Positions 18,901-27,802 of a DNA stretch of 64,000 nt are shown in pieces. A program made the translations under genes and the position numbers. Source of the stretch: JAZKDW01 sp040387375 (GTDB lineage: Bacteria; Pseudomonadota; Gammaproteobacteria; Burkholderiales; Burkholderiaceae_D); assembly GCA_040387375.1 (NCBI GenBank), contig JAZKDW010000041.1:1-64000 (forward strand), given 5' to 3'. A model generated the notes under the pieces. It was not told the origin of the DNA. It saw only the letters and a program-made list of their open reading frames with translations, and made no database searches. Positions within the stretch are counted from its first letter, which is position 1. Every line of letters begins with the position of its first letter.

Positions 18901-18921
18901 AGCACCGATGTTGGATTATTT

Positions 18922-18948
18922 AAAAAGCCCGGGATCCCGGGCTTTTTT
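18922..18948. terminator. Rho-independent terminator after desaturase gene
   Basis: A perfect palindrome, with arms of aaaaagcccggga and its complement, ends in a T-run. It can work in either direction. Confidence 0.9.
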
Positions 18949-19007
18949 CATGTGCGACACCGGCACTGGACTGTATTGAGATATCTTGCGGCAAATGACA
19001 TTGCAGT

Positions 19008-19048
19008 AAAAAAGCCCCGCACGATCAATATCGTGCGGGGCTTTTTTT
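19008..19048. terminator. Rho-independent terminator after rpmG
   Basis: A long stem (aaaaaagccccgcacgat / atcgtgcggggctttttt) with a 4-base loop lies 13 bases past the rpmG stop on the minus strand. It has A- and T-runs on both sides, so it is probably bidirectional. Confidence 0.9.
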
Positions 19049-19061
19049 AAGGCCAGAACAA

Positions 19062-19229
19062 TTACTTGATCTTGGTCTCTTTGTACGCTACATGCTTGCG
19101 TGCCTTGGGATCAAACTTCATGATCTCCATTTTTTCAGGCGTCGTGCGCTTGTTTTTGGTAGTTGTATAGAAGTGACCCGTGCCTGCAGTCGATTCCAGC
19201 TTGATTTTGTCGCGGCCAGATTTAGCCAT
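19062..19229 (-). CDS. rpmG: 50S ribosomal protein L33
   Basis: A 55-residue L33, beginning MAKSGRDKIKLESTAGTGHF and ending AYKETKIK. It is the cysteine-free (non-zinc) form of L33. It follows rpmB with 22 bases between them and ends at a strong terminator. It is too short to be found in a length-filtered ORF search but is certain by sequence. Confidence 0.97.
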   Translation of the reverse strand: MAKSGRDKIKLESTAGTGHFYTTTKNKRTTPEKMEIMKFDPKARKHVAYKETKIK

Positions 19230-19251
19230 GATTATTCCTTTATTCTGCTAG

Positions 19252-19488
19252 TTAGACTTTTTCGCCGCGGGCGCGCATATCGACTAGCACGGCATCAATG
19301 CCGATTTTATCGATCACACGCAGACCAGCAGTGGACAGACGCAGGGAAACCCAGCGATTCTCGGACTCAACGAAAATGCGGCGATTTTGCAGGTTAGGCA
19401 AAAAGCGACGTTTCGTTTTGTTATTTGCATGGGAAACATTGTTGCCGACCATCGGCTTTTTCCCGGTGACTTGGCAAACACGTGCCAT
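19252..19488 (-). CDS. rpmB: 50S ribosomal protein L28
   Basis: A 78-residue L28, beginning MARVCQVTGKKPMVGNNVSH. The family stretch LPNLQNRRIFVESENRWVSL is complete. It is the first gene of the rpmB-rpmG pair and has a well-formed promoter upstream. Confidence 0.97.
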   Translation of the reverse strand: MARVCQVTGKKPMVGNNVSHANNKTKRRFLPNLQNRRIFVESENRWVSLRLSTAGLRVIDKIGIDAVLVDMRARGEKV

Positions 19489-19527
19489 GGCTCACTCCTC
19501 AAAAATTTCCGAAATTGGAAAAACGAG

Positions 19528-19556
19528 AGTATATCTAAAAAACTTAAATTATTCAA
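19528..19556 (-). promoter_or_regulatory. Sigma-70 promoter of rpmB-rpmG
   Basis: Read on the minus strand: -35 TTGAAT (19551-19556), a 17-base spacer and -10 TATACT (19528-19533). It lies about 40 bases upstream of the rpmB start in an AT-rich gap. Confidence 0.7.
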
Positions 19557-19646
19557 TGACTTGCGAAAAACAACTGTGTCTTGAAATATCCGTTTAATTT
19601 AACAATTTGGTTTTGGCAGCATTTACTGATCGTCCGCCGAGGGAGC

Positions 19647-20321
19647 TTACAAATGGCCATTTTCCGCGAACGAATACACATGCGCGCCGGCCACTATGAA
19701 ATGGTCCAGTACCCGCACATCGACCAGCGCCAGCGCGTCCTTCAGCGTCTGCGTCAAGGTGCGATCAGCGGCACTGGGCTGCGATGTACCTGATGGGTGA
19801 TTATGGGCGAGCAGGACACTGGCGGCATTATGCCCAAGTGCGGCTTTGACCACTTCGCGCGGATAGACGCTGGTATGGGTCAAGGTGCCGCGAAACAGCT
19901 CTTCCGAGCTTATGAGACGATTTTTTACATCGAGGAACAGTACGGCAAAGGATTCATATGGTTTGCCTCCCAATAGCAGTTGCAGGTACTGCTTGACTGC
20001 CTGCGGTGAACCAAGGACCACTCCGGTGCGCAGCTCCTCACCTATTGCCCGTCGTGCCAGTTCCAGCACGGCCTGAAATTGTGCAAATTTTGCCGGCCCC
20101 AGTCCATTGACGACCGAGAAGTCGGTCAGCGTTGCGGAAAACAATGCAGTCAACGAGCCAAAATGTCCAACCATGTCGCGCCCGAGTTCAACCGCATTTT
20201 TTCCCGCAACGCCAACCCGCAGGAATACCGCGAGAAGCTCGGCGTCTGACAGCGCTTGTGCACCATGCCTGATCAGCCGTTCACGGGGACGTTGTTCTTC
20301 AGGCCAGTCAGAAATTGCCAT
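19647..20321 (-). CDS. radC: RadC family JAB-domain protein
   Basis: A 224-residue RadC/YeeS-type protein. An N-terminal helix-hairpin-helix-like part (PRERLIRHGAQALSDAELLAVFL) is followed by a JAB/MPN metalloprotease-like domain. The zinc-site motif is LLAHNHPSGTSQPSAADRTLT, and the conserved ending is VRVLDHFIVAG. ATG 20321 fits the family start MAISDWPEEQRPRERL; ATGs at 20330 and 20363 are alternatives. The cellular role of RadC remains unsettled. It is upstream of rpmB with a 160-base gap. Confidence 0.93.
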   Translation of the reverse strand: MAISDWPEEQRPRERLIRHGAQALSDAELLAVFLRVGVAGKNAVELGRDMVGHFGSLTALFSATLTDFSVVNGLGPAKFAQFQAVLELARRAIGEELRTGVVLGSPQAVKQYLQLLLGGKPYESFAVLFLDVKNRLISSEELFRGTLTHTSVYPREVVKAALGHNAASVLLAHNHPSGTSQPSAADRTLTQTLKDALALVDVRVLDHFIVAGAHVYSFAENGHL

Positions 20322-20473
20322 TGTTATCATTTCTAAAAAATTGAAAGATGATGAACTACGCACAGGGATCGGATGCGCAGCGCGGCCAGGGAATAATTGC
20401 CAGCGTCAATTAAGCGCTTTTAGTTTTTTAACGTAGCTTAGAATGATGGATTATCCCGACTTCCCGAATTTTC

Positions 20474-20929
20474 ATGTCAAATTTATCATGTTCTGTTGTC
20501 ACAGAAGCCGCACACCTGACTTTGCACTACCGTCTGGCGTCAATGGATGGCAGGGATATTGTCAGCACTTTTGCAGACAATCCCGCAACGCTGCAACTCG
20601 GCATGGGGCAGCTCGCCCCCTTTCTTGAAACCTGTTTGCTGGGTCTGCCTGAAGGTGCACATCAGACCTTCGATCTGGCGCCGGAAATGGCATTTGGCCC
20701 CCGTAATCCCGATTTGATTCAGCGGGTATCGCGCGCCACGCTGGCCGAGAACTCACAAATGGGCGAGGAATACAAGATAGGAGATCTGGTCGAATTCGCC
20801 GCGCCTGGCGGCGGGCAATTTGCCGGCGTCTTGCGCGAAATTAACGCCGAGGATGCGCTGTTCGATTTTAATCATCCTCTGGCCGGGCATCCTGTTAAAT
20901 TCGAAGTAAAGATTATCGGGATACTATAA
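20474..20929 (+). CDS. fkpB: FKBP-type peptidyl-prolyl cis-trans isomerase (SlpA-like)
   Basis: A 151-residue SlpA/FkpB-type isomerase without a signal peptide. FKBP elements are present (LASMDGRDIVSTF, then a segment around LPEGAHQTFDLAPEMAFG), split by the insert-in-flap domain of about 50 residues. The C-terminal part has FDFNHPLAGHPVKFEVKI. It is paired with ispH, as in many Proteobacteria. Confidence 0.92.
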   Translation: MSNLSCSVVTEAAHLTLHYRLASMDGRDIVSTFADNPATLQLGMGQLAPFLETCLLGLPEGAHQTFDLAPEMAFGPRNPDLIQRVSRATLAENSQMGEEYKIGDLVEFAAPGGGQFAGVLREINAEDALFDFNHPLAGHPVKFEVKIIGIL

Positions 20930-20982
20930 GACAATACCTTGAATGTCGATGTGGTGAAGTCTACCGACCGGTTATGGGAATA

Positions 20983-21933
20983 ATGATGGATAAAGAAATA
21001 CTGCTTGCACAGCCGCGCGGTTTTTGCGCCGGAGTCGATCGAGCCATTGAAATTGTCGCGCGCGCGCTTGCGCAGTTTGGCGCGCCAATTTATGTCAGGC
21101 ATGAAATCGTGCATAACGCTTACGTAGTGGAAGATCTGCGCCGCAAAGGCGCTATCTTCATCGAAAAGCTGGAAGATGTGCCGGCGGGCAGTACTCTGGT
21201 CTTTTCTGCGCACGGGGTGCCGAAATCAGTCAAGGCGGAGGCCGTCAATCTCGGTTTGCGGGTCTTCGATGCCACCTGCCCGCTAGTCACCAAAGTACAC
21301 GTCGAAGTGACCAGGATGGGACGGGAAGGGCGCGAAATCGTGATGATTGGACATGAGGGGCACCCTGAAGTGGAAGGCACAATGGGGCAGGCTGAAGGGA
21401 GCGTATATCTGGTTGAAACGGTAGCCGATGTGGAAAACCTGAAGGTCACGAATCCCGACATGCTGGCTTATGTATCACAGACCACCTTGTCCGTTGACGA
21501 CACCGCCGAAGTCATCGCCGCGCTTAAAAGAAAATTCCCGAATATCATCGAGCCCAAGAAAGGCGATATCTGCTACGCCACGACGAACCGGCAGGAGGCC
21601 GTGAAATTCATGGCGCCGCAAGTCGAGGTCGTAATTGTGGTTGGGAGCCCGAATAGCTCCAACTCCAACCGCTTGCGTGAAGTCGCAGAAAAAAAAGGCG
21701 CCGCCGCCTATATGGTGGACAATGCATCACAAATTGATCCCGGCTGGCTGGAGGGGAAAACGCGTATCGGACTTACTGCCGGCGCTTCTGCTCCGGAAGT
21801 GTTGGTGGAAGCAGTGATTGCGCGCTTGAAGGAATGTGGGGTAAAACGTGTGAGGGTTCTGGATGGTGTGGAAGAAAATGTCACTTTCCCGCTCCCTAAA
21901 GGCTTGAGCGGTGCTGTCCCCGAACGGCATTAA
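20983..21933 (+). CDS. ispH: 4-hydroxy-3-methylbut-2-enyl diphosphate reductase
   Basis: IspH catalyses the last step of the MEP isoprenoid pathway, using a [4Fe-4S] cluster. The three cluster cysteines are in PRGFCAGVD, DATCPLVTK and GDICYATTNRQ. The substrate-binding segments EIVHNAYVV, SAHGVPKSV and GSPNSSNSNRL are intact. ATGs at 20974, 20983 and 20986 are all possible; the family usually starts MDKEILLAQPRG, so the later two fit best. It lies about 50 bases after fkpB. Confidence 0.97.
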   Translation: MMDKEILLAQPRGFCAGVDRAIEIVARALAQFGAPIYVRHEIVHNAYVVEDLRRKGAIFIEKLEDVPAGSTLVFSAHGVPKSVKAEAVNLGLRVFDATCPLVTKVHVEVTRMGREGREIVMIGHEGHPEVEGTMGQAEGSVYLVETVADVENLKVTNPDMLAYVSQTTLSVDDTAEVIAALKRKFPNIIEPKKGDICYATTNRQEAVKFMAPQVEVVIVVGSPNSSNSNRLREVAEKKGAAAYMVDNASQIDPGWLEGKTRIGLTAGASAPEVLVEAVIARLKECGVKRVRVLDGVEENVTFPLPKGLSGAVPERH

Positions 21934-22056
21934 AACCGAATTGAAATCAGTACTGACCAAATGAGAGAGTAATGTAATCAATGGCCCATGCTGAACGAAA
22001 TGAAGTACGGTGGCGTCATGGGTAGCCATATCTTGACTTCACACTCCGCAAGCATC

Positions 22057-22092
22057 AGCGGCACCACGGATTTTTATCCTGGTGCCGCTTTT
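22057..22092 (+). terminator. Putative terminator between ispH and the liv operon
   Basis: The stem agcggcaccacgg / cctggtgccgct, with one mismatch and an AT-rich loop, is followed by a short T-run. It separates ispH from livH. The remainder of 21934-22185 should hold the liv promoter but no clear -35/-10 pair was identified. Confidence 0.65.
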
Positions 22093-22185
22093 GCTATCTG
22101 AAAGGAATTTTGTTTTAATCTGCACTTCCGGCCACTATAAAAATCACCACATCTGGGCATTAATTTCTGAGAGAGCGAGCAGACC

Positions 22186-23115
22186 ATGGATATATTTATC
22201 CAACAAATCATCAACGGCCTGGTTTTAGGCAGCATGTACGCGCTGATCGCACTCGGTTACACGATGGTGTATGGCGTTCTCAATCTCATCAATTTTGCCC
22301 ACGGCGATGTGCTTATGGTGGGCGCGATGGCTGGACTCACCATTCTCAAAATGGTGAACAGCGTTGCTCCGGACTTGCCGGGCATCGTCAAACTCATGAT
22401 TGCGATTGTTGGTGCGATTCCTGTGTGCGTCGCGGTCAATCTGCTGATAGAGCGTATCGCCTACCGGCGTTTGCGCAATGCGCCTCGCCTGGCGCCATTG
22501 ATTACCGCCATTGGCGTATCGATCCTTTTGCAGACGTTTGCCATGATGATCTGGGGACGCAATCCGCTGGTCTTCCCGCAGGTCATGCCAAGCGAGCCGA
22601 TTGCGATCATGGGGGCGCTGATTACGCCGACGCAGGTAATGCTGTTGATCATGGCCGCGGTGTCGATGATGGTTCTTGTGCTGCTGGTCGAAAAAACAAA
22701 AATGGGGCGGGCTATGCGCGCTACCGCAGAGAATCCGCGGGTCGCTGGCTTGATGGGTGTTGATTCCAATCGTGTGATCGTGCTCACTTTTGCAATTGGC
22801 GCGGCGCTGGCTGCCATTGCCGGCGTAATGTGGGCAGCAAACTATTCGTCAGCCCAGTTCGCGATGGGTTTTGTGCCCGGCCTGAAAGCATTTTCGGCGG
22901 CGGTCCTGGGTGGCATAGGCAACATCTATGGGGCCATGATAGGCGGCATCTTGCTGGGATTGATCGAAAGTCTCGGCGCCGGTTATATCGGTGACCTGAC
23001 CGGCGGTTTCCTCGGCAGCCATTACCAGGATATTTTTGCGTTCGTTGTACTGATTATCGTATTAACCTTGCGACCGTCCGGCATCATGGGCGAGCGTGTG
23101 GCTGATCGCGCCTGA
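22186..23115 (+). CDS. livH: Branched-chain amino acid ABC transporter permease LivH
   Basis: A 309-residue inner-membrane permease with about eight hydrophobic segments. Typical LivH stretches are present (NGLVLGSMYALIALGYTMVY, LINFAHGDVLMVGA, ENPRVAGLMGVD, GLKAFSAAVLGGIGNIYGA). It is first in the livHMGF operon, which imports branched-chain or related amino acids. Confidence 0.95.
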   Translation: MDIFIQQIINGLVLGSMYALIALGYTMVYGVLNLINFAHGDVLMVGAMAGLTILKMVNSVAPDLPGIVKLMIAIVGAIPVCVAVNLLIERIAYRRLRNAPRLAPLITAIGVSILLQTFAMMIWGRNPLVFPQVMPSEPIAIMGALITPTQVMLLIMAAVSMMVLVLLVEKTKMGRAMRATAENPRVAGLMGVDSNRVIVLTFAIGAALAAIAGVMWAANYSSAQFAMGFVPGLKAFSAAVLGGIGNIYGAMIGGILLGLIESLGAGYIGDLTGGFLGSHYQDIFAFVVLIIVLTLRPSGIMGERVADRA

Positions 23116-23126
23116 AGGAGATCGTC

Positions 23127-24341
23127 ATGGCACATTATTTCGATATGAAACGCAATCCGAAGAAGGCCTGGATCAGCATGTTTGTGCTCGGCGCCGTCGC
23201 GATTATCTTTCCATTCATCGCCGCCAATTTCGGTAATTCCTGGGTGCGCATCATGGATATCGCGCTGCTTTACATCATGTTGGCCCTGGGCTTGAATATC
23301 GTCGTAGGCTTCGCCGGTCTGCTCGATCTCGGATACATCGCCTTCTTTGCGATTGGCGCCTACATGACAGGCTTGCTGGCATCGCCGCAGTTTGCGGTGG
23401 TATTGGAATCCTTCGTCAATCAATATCCGCCGATCGGGAATAGCCTGATCTGGTTTTTCGGGCCCGAGATTACCCAAAACGGCATTCACCTCTCGGTTTG
23501 GCTGATCGTCCCGCTGGGCGCCGCGGTGGCCGGGATTTTCGGCGCCTTGCTGGGTGCGCCAACACTCAAGCTGCGCGGTGACTACCTGGCGATCGTGACG
23601 CTCGGGTTCGGCGAGATCATCCGCATCTTCATGAATAATCTGAACGGTCCGGTCAACATCACCAATGGACCACAAGGCATCAATCTGATCGATCCGATCC
23701 GCATCTTCGGCGTGTCGCTGGGAGGCGAGGCCGGCTCACAGGCCACGGTGAAATTCGCGGGCCTGTCGATGCCATCGGTTAATGCCTATTATTTCCTGTT
23801 CCTGGGATTATGCATTGCGATTATTTTCATTTCCGCCCGCCTGCAGCATTCGCGGCTTGGCAGGGCCTGGGTGGCGATCCGTGAAGATGAAATTGCGGCC
23901 AAGGCAATGGGCATCAATACCCGCAACATGAAGCTGCTGGCGTTCGCAATGGGCGCATCGTTCGGCGGCGTTGCAGGGGCAATGTTCGCATCGTTCCAGG
24001 GGTTTGTATCGCCGGAATCCTTCTCGCTTACCGAATCGATCGCGGTGCTTGCCATGGTGGTGCTGGGAGGCATGGGACATATTCCCGGCGTGGTCCTGGG
24101 GGGCGTGATCCTGGCGGCCCTGCCGGAAGTGCTGCGCCACACGGTTGAGCCGGTGCAGATGGCGATATTCGGCAAAATCCTGATCGAAGCGGAAGTGCTG
24201 CGTCAACTGCTGTACGGCCTGGCGATGGTTGCCATCATGCTATACCGGCCTGCAGGACTCTGGCCCGCGCCCAAGCATGAGGACCGGCCCGATGCGGATA
24301 TCGATCAGCCGGCAAAAGCAACCGGCGTAGTAGCGGCATAA
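23127..24341 (+). CDS. livM: Branched-chain amino acid ABC transporter permease LivM
   Basis: A 404-residue second permease of the liv system. LNIVVGFAGLLDLGYIAFFA, LRGDYLAIVTLGFGEIIR and GVAGAMFASFQGFVSPESF are LivM landmarks, with about ten hydrophobic segments. It is longer than the shortest LivM proteins because of a loop of about 40 residues near residues 95-130. It is 11 bases after livH. Confidence 0.95.
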   Translation: MAHYFDMKRNPKKAWISMFVLGAVAIIFPFIAANFGNSWVRIMDIALLYIMLALGLNIVVGFAGLLDLGYIAFFAIGAYMTGLLASPQFAVVLESFVNQYPPIGNSLIWFFGPEITQNGIHLSVWLIVPLGAAVAGIFGALLGAPTLKLRGDYLAIVTLGFGEIIRIFMNNLNGPVNITNGPQGINLIDPIRIFGVSLGGEAGSQATVKFAGLSMPSVNAYYFLFLGLCIAIIFISARLQHSRLGRAWVAIREDEIAAKAMGINTRNMKLLAFAMGASFGGVAGAMFASFQGFVSPESFSLTESIAVLAMVVLGGMGHIPGVVLGGVILAALPEVLRHTVEPVQMAIFGKILIEAEVLRQLLYGLAMVAIMLYRPAGLWPAPKHEDRPDADIDQPAKATGVVAA

Positions 24342-24350
24342 GGGACTCTG

Positions 24351-25121
24351 GTGAGCGATCAAATCATTCTTAATATCGCAGGTGTCAGCAAGCGTTTCGG
24401 CGGCCTGCAAGCCTTGTCCGAGGTTAACGTAAAAATTGTGAAGGGACAGATCTACGGCTTGATCGGTCCCAATGGCGCCGGCAAAACGACGTTTTTTAAT
24501 GTCATCACAGGTTTATACCAACCCGACACCGGCAGTTTTGAATTGGCGGGCAAACCTTATTCACCTTCAGCGCCGCATGAGGTGGCGAAAGCGGGCATCG
24601 CTCGCACATTTCAGAACATCCGCCTGTTCGGCGAGATGACCGCCCTCGAAAACGTGATGGTCGGCCGGCATGTACGCACCCGCCAGGGGGTGTTTGGCGC
24701 GGTATTCAAGCACAAGGCGGCGCGTGAAGAAGAAGCGGCGATTCACAGGCGTGCAATGGAGTTGCTGGATTTTGTCGGCATTGCAAAATTTGCCGAGCGA
24801 ACCGCAAGATTTCTCTCCTATGGTGATCAGCGAAGGCTGGAAATTGCCCGTGCTCTCGCCACTGACCCGCAGCTGTTGGCGCTGGATGAACCAGCGGCCG
24901 GCATGAATGCGACTGAAAAACTCGGGCTGCGGGAACTGCTGGTCAAGATCAAGGCGGAAGGCAAAACCATCCTGTTGATTGAACATGACGTCAAATTGGT
25001 GATGGGATTGTGTGACCGGATTACCGTTCTGGATTATGGCAAACCGATCGCCGAAGGCGTGCCGGCGGATGTGCAAAAGGATCCGGCGGTGATCGAGGCG
25101 TATCTGGGAGGATCTCATTAA
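24351..25121 (+). CDS. livG: Branched-chain amino acid ABC transporter ATP-binding protein LivG
   Basis: A 256-residue ATPase. Walker A is GPNGAGKTTFFN and the LivG-specific stretch is GIARTFQNIRLFGEMTALEN. The signature segment is LSYGDQRRLEIARALAT, a variant LSYGxQ form common in LivG, and Walker B is LLALDEPAAGMN. The start codon is GTG. Its stop codon overlaps the livF start by one base (TAATG). Confidence 0.95.
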   Translation: MSDQIILNIAGVSKRFGGLQALSEVNVKIVKGQIYGLIGPNGAGKTTFFNVITGLYQPDTGSFELAGKPYSPSAPHEVAKAGIARTFQNIRLFGEMTALENVMVGRHVRTRQGVFGAVFKHKAAREEEAAIHRRAMELLDFVGIAKFAERTARFLSYGDQRRLEIARALATDPQLLALDEPAAGMNATEKLGLRELLVKIKAEGKTILLIEHDVKLVMGLCDRITVLDYGKPIAEGVPADVQKDPAVIEAYLGGSH

Positions 25122-25873
25122 TGATTCAAAATGAGAAAGCCTTGTCAAGCGTCGAGAACGTGTTGACGGTGAGCGGTCTGAAGGTCGCTTATGGCGGCAT
25201 CAAGGCAGTCAAGGGCATCGATCTGACTGTCAACAGGGGGGAACTGATTACCCTGATCGGCGCGAATGGCGCCGGCAAGACAACTGCTCTGAAAGCGATT
25301 ACGGGCACACTTCCGGAATGCAAGGTCGAAGGCCATATTGAATATGCCGGGCAAGCAATCAAGGGCCTGAATTCGTTTGAACTGGTGAAAAGGCATCTGG
25401 CGATGGTGCCGGAAGGGCGCGACGTCTTCACCCGTATGTCGATCCATGAAAATTTATTGATGGGTGCTTATACCCGGTCTGACAAGGCAGGCATCAAGGA
25501 CGATATTGAAAAGTGGTTCACCATCTTTCCGCGACTGAAGGAGCGCGTGGCACAGATGGCAGGAACCTTGTCGGGTGGCGAGCAGCAAATGCTGGCGATG
25601 GCACGTGCCCTCATGAGTCACCCGAAACTGTTATTGCTGGATGAGCCGTCGATGGGCTTGTCGCCGATCATGGTCGAGAAAATTTTCGAAGTGGTGCGCG
25701 CTGTTTCTGCGCAAGGCGTCACGATTTTACTCGTTGAGCAAAATGCAAAGCTTGCACTGCAGGCGTCGGATCGTGGATATGTGATGGAATCGGGGTTGAT
25801 TACGATGACTGACAACGCAGATGTCTTGCTGGATGATCCGCGCGTGAAACAGGCTTATCTGGGGGAGGGGTAA
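25121..25873 (+). CDS. livF: Branched-chain amino acid ABC transporter ATP-binding protein LivF
   Basis: A 250-residue ATPase of the liv transporter. Walker A is GANGAGKTTALK, the signature is LSGGEQQMLAMARALM, and Walker B is LLLLDEPSMGLSP; VPEGRDVFTRMSIHENL is LivF-typical. It is the last gene of the operon, and a terminator follows. No periplasmic binding protein gene (livJ/livK) is present nearby. Confidence 0.95.
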   Translation: MIQNEKALSSVENVLTVSGLKVAYGGIKAVKGIDLTVNRGELITLIGANGAGKTTALKAITGTLPECKVEGHIEYAGQAIKGLNSFELVKRHLAMVPEGRDVFTRMSIHENLLMGAYTRSDKAGIKDDIEKWFTIFPRLKERVAQMAGTLSGGEQQMLAMARALMSHPKLLLLDEPSMGLSPIMVEKIFEVVRAVSAQGVTILLVEQNAKLALQASDRGYVMESGLITMTDNADVLLDDPRVKQAYLGEG

Positions 25874-25903
25874 GCTACTTGAATCCTGTACGATAAGCAA
25901 ATC

Positions 25904-25938
25904 AACCGCCTTGCAGGATCATCCGGCAAGGCGGTTTT
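25904..25938. terminator. Terminator between livF and the convergent DUF1232 gene
   Basis: The perfect stem aaccgccttgc / gcaaggcggtt, with an 11-base loop and AT-rich flanks, sits between two convergent genes and can serve both. Confidence 0.85.
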
Positions 25939-25950
25939 GATTTCCGGGGA

Positions 25951-26262
25951 TTATATTCTGGTGCGCCAGAATGCCCAACGGGATAACAAGCGTTCGCTGC
26001 TGGAGTGCGCCTCTGTCAATGCCGGCCCGGGTATCAACTTGAGTATGGCCGGGATGCCGAATGCGAGCAAGGTGACATCATCTATCCAGCCCAGTACCGG
26101 CAATGCATCCGGGACCAGATCGATAGGGCTGATCACATACATCAGCAGCAGTGCCGCGGCCAGTTTGACGAAGAGTGGTGTGGCAGGATGACGGCACGCA
26201 TACCACAAGACCGTAATTTCACGACCGGTTGCCTTGAATATTCGAAGCAAGCGAGAGAACAT
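25951..26262 (-). CDS. DUF1232 (YkvA-like) small membrane protein
   Basis: A 103-residue protein with the DUF1232 core LMYVISPIDLVPDALPVLGWIDDVTLL, which includes a hydrophobic segment at about residues 30-50. Function is unknown for the family. The ATG at 26262 has AGGAG upstream (gagattgccatg context). It is convergent with livF. Confidence 0.88.
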   Translation of the reverse strand: MFSRLLRIFKATGREITVLWYACRHPATPLFVKLAAALLLMYVISPIDLVPDALPVLGWIDDVTLLAFGIPAILKLIPGPALTEAHSSSERLLSRWAFWRTRI

Positions 26263-26380
26263 GGCAATCTCCTGAAGTCCTGCATGAAAGAAGTATTCAC
26301 ATCAATGTGGGGTCGCGGCCAAAGATTTAAAGCCGTCAGTGCTTATTAGCCTTGTCAGGCCCAGTTTTTTCGCGGACGTA

Positions 26381-26418
26381 AAAAAAGCCCGGCTCGATTT
26401 TTCGCGAGCGGGCTTTTT
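26381..26418. terminator. Rho-independent terminator beside the DUF3309 gene
   Basis: A strong stem (aaaaagcccg-gctcg / cgagc-gggcttttt) lies about 20 bases past the stop codon of the small minus-strand gene at 26438-26596. Confidence 0.85.
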
Positions 26419-26437
26419 ACTTAAGCATCGACTTGAC

Positions 26438-26596
26438 CTAGATCCGACCCATTAACAAAAGTATCAGAAGAACCACAACGATCAAGCCAACGATACCACT
26501 CGGGCCATATCCCCAGCTTTTACTATGCGGCCAGCTTGGGAATGCGCCGATTAATACCAGAACCAGGACGATCAAAAGAATTGTGCCAATGCTCAT
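26438..26596 (-). CDS. DUF3309 family small membrane protein
   Basis: A 52-residue protein, MSIGTILLIVLVLVLIGAFP at the start, then PHSKSWGYGPSG and a second hydrophobic stretch ending LLLMGRI. This is the complete DUF3309 pattern of two short hydrophobic segments around a WGYGPSG centre. A good ribosome binding site (AAAGGAG) precedes the ATG. Function is unknown; such proteins are often seen near stress genes. Confidence 0.9.
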   Translation of the reverse strand: MSIGTILLIVLVLVLIGAFPSWPHSKSWGYGPSGIVGLIVVVLLILLLMGRI

Positions 26597-26813
26597 GTAA
26601 TGCTCCTTTAGTTATTGTGTGTCCTGCCGATTCAGATCGGACGAACGTTTTTTTTGAACGCTACCTCACGTGGCTCGTGTGCTGCACGCAAGATGGATAA
26701 GAGTCATTAATGAGTCCGTTTCAACATACGAGAAACTCAAGATCGAAAAAAGGGTATCAACGGTTTTTCAACGCGCCATTGACTGAACTGGCACGAACCG
26801 ATGATCTGCCGGA

Positions 26814-27278
26814 TCAGTAACGATATACGCGGCCGTTTTCTACACGAACACGGCTGCCGATACTTAAATCCGCAACCGAGTCTTGCGTTACGTTGAGATA
26901 TCCGCCGCTATCGATGCGCACGCCGACCTGATAAGCCTGGCCTGCTTGTGCCTTGTTGCGTTGTTCAATCTGGTTGCCCACTACCGCGCCGCCTACGACG
27001 CCCGCAGCAGTTGCGATGGTGTTACCAGTACCGCCACCTACCTGGTTGCCAAGCAAACCACCGACGATGCCGCCGACTACGGCGCCCGCTCCGATGCGTC
27101 CGGCGCCGGTATTGGTATTGACAACCTGGATGGAATCCACCACGCCATAGCTGGTGCCATATGTCTGCGCAGTTGTTGGGCTGGTCTGGGCAGGGGATTG
27201 ATAAGGTGGTGTTGCGCAACCGGCGAGGAATGCGCTGGCGATAATTGCGGTAGCTGCTAACGAGTGGTACGTTTTCAT
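26814..27278 (-). CDS. Glycine-zipper 2TM domain lipoprotein
   Basis: A 154-residue envelope lipoprotein related to SlyB/PcP outer-membrane lipoproteins. The signal ends in the lipobox FLAGC at about residue 21. A Pro/Thr/Gln-rich linker leads to the glycine-zipper region GAGAVVGGIVGGLLGNQVGG and GVVGGAVVGNQIEQ at about residues 62-106. A C-terminal beta domain with VGSRVRVENGRVYRY-like ending completes it. ATG 27278 was chosen from the lipoprotein signal; the frame extends upstream without it. It is probably the last backbone gene before the island. 26597-26813 holds no gene that I can recognise. Confidence 0.9.
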   Translation of the reverse strand: MKTYHSLAATAIIASAFLAGCATPPYQSPAQTSPTTAQTYGTSYGVVDSIQVVNTNTGAGRIGAGAVVGGIVGGLLGNQVGGGTGNTIATAAGVVGGAVVGNQIEQRNKAQAGQAYQVGVRIDSGGYLNVTQDSVADLSIGSRVRVENGRVYRY

Positions 27279-27513
27279 GATTGATCTCCGGATAGTGGAA
27301 TGTATGGCAAGATTATTCCCAATATCCGGCATGGTCTGTACGGTGCCGCACTTAAATAATTTCATCATCGCCAACGCGCACCAGGTATCCGTATTGTTCC
27401 TGCGTAGGCAGGTGCTTGACTGGGTGAGATTGTGAAGCAAAGCGCCCATCTGCCAACTGTCGAATTTCCGGGGGCACCTCTGTTTCCAGGAGGTCGAATC
27501 GTCAGTCACTCAC

Positions 27514-27744
27514 TCAAGAATCGTTGCACCGGAAAGCCGACGCACATGAGCAGATGCCGGTGCCGTCGAGTGCATTCCACTGCATCCCGGTGCGCAGCAC
27601 CAACATGATGGCGTCCATGGCTGCACGATTGGACACGGGCGGCCGGCGGCATCCCAGCGGATTCGGTTTGGGTGCCGGCAGCAACGATTCAATTTGTCCC
27701 CAGAGCGCATCGCTCAGGCGATAGCCGTCGTCTCTCTTGCTTGT
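27514..27744 (-). pseudogene. IS5-family transposase N-terminal fragment
   Basis: About 75 codons match the N-terminal region of IS5-family transposases: YRLSDALWGQIESLLPAPKP, then RAAMDAIMLVLRTGMQWNAL and a GTGICS segment. The frame ends after about 75 residues, and the catalytic DDE part is absent. There is no family-like start either (the open frame runs into unrelated sequence upstream). It marks the left edge of the island. Confidence 0.75.
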
Positions 27745-27802
27745 TTCATGGCTAAAGGCCACAGCCCAAAAGCCGCATGCGCGCCCTTCGGGCTGGCAAG
27801 GA

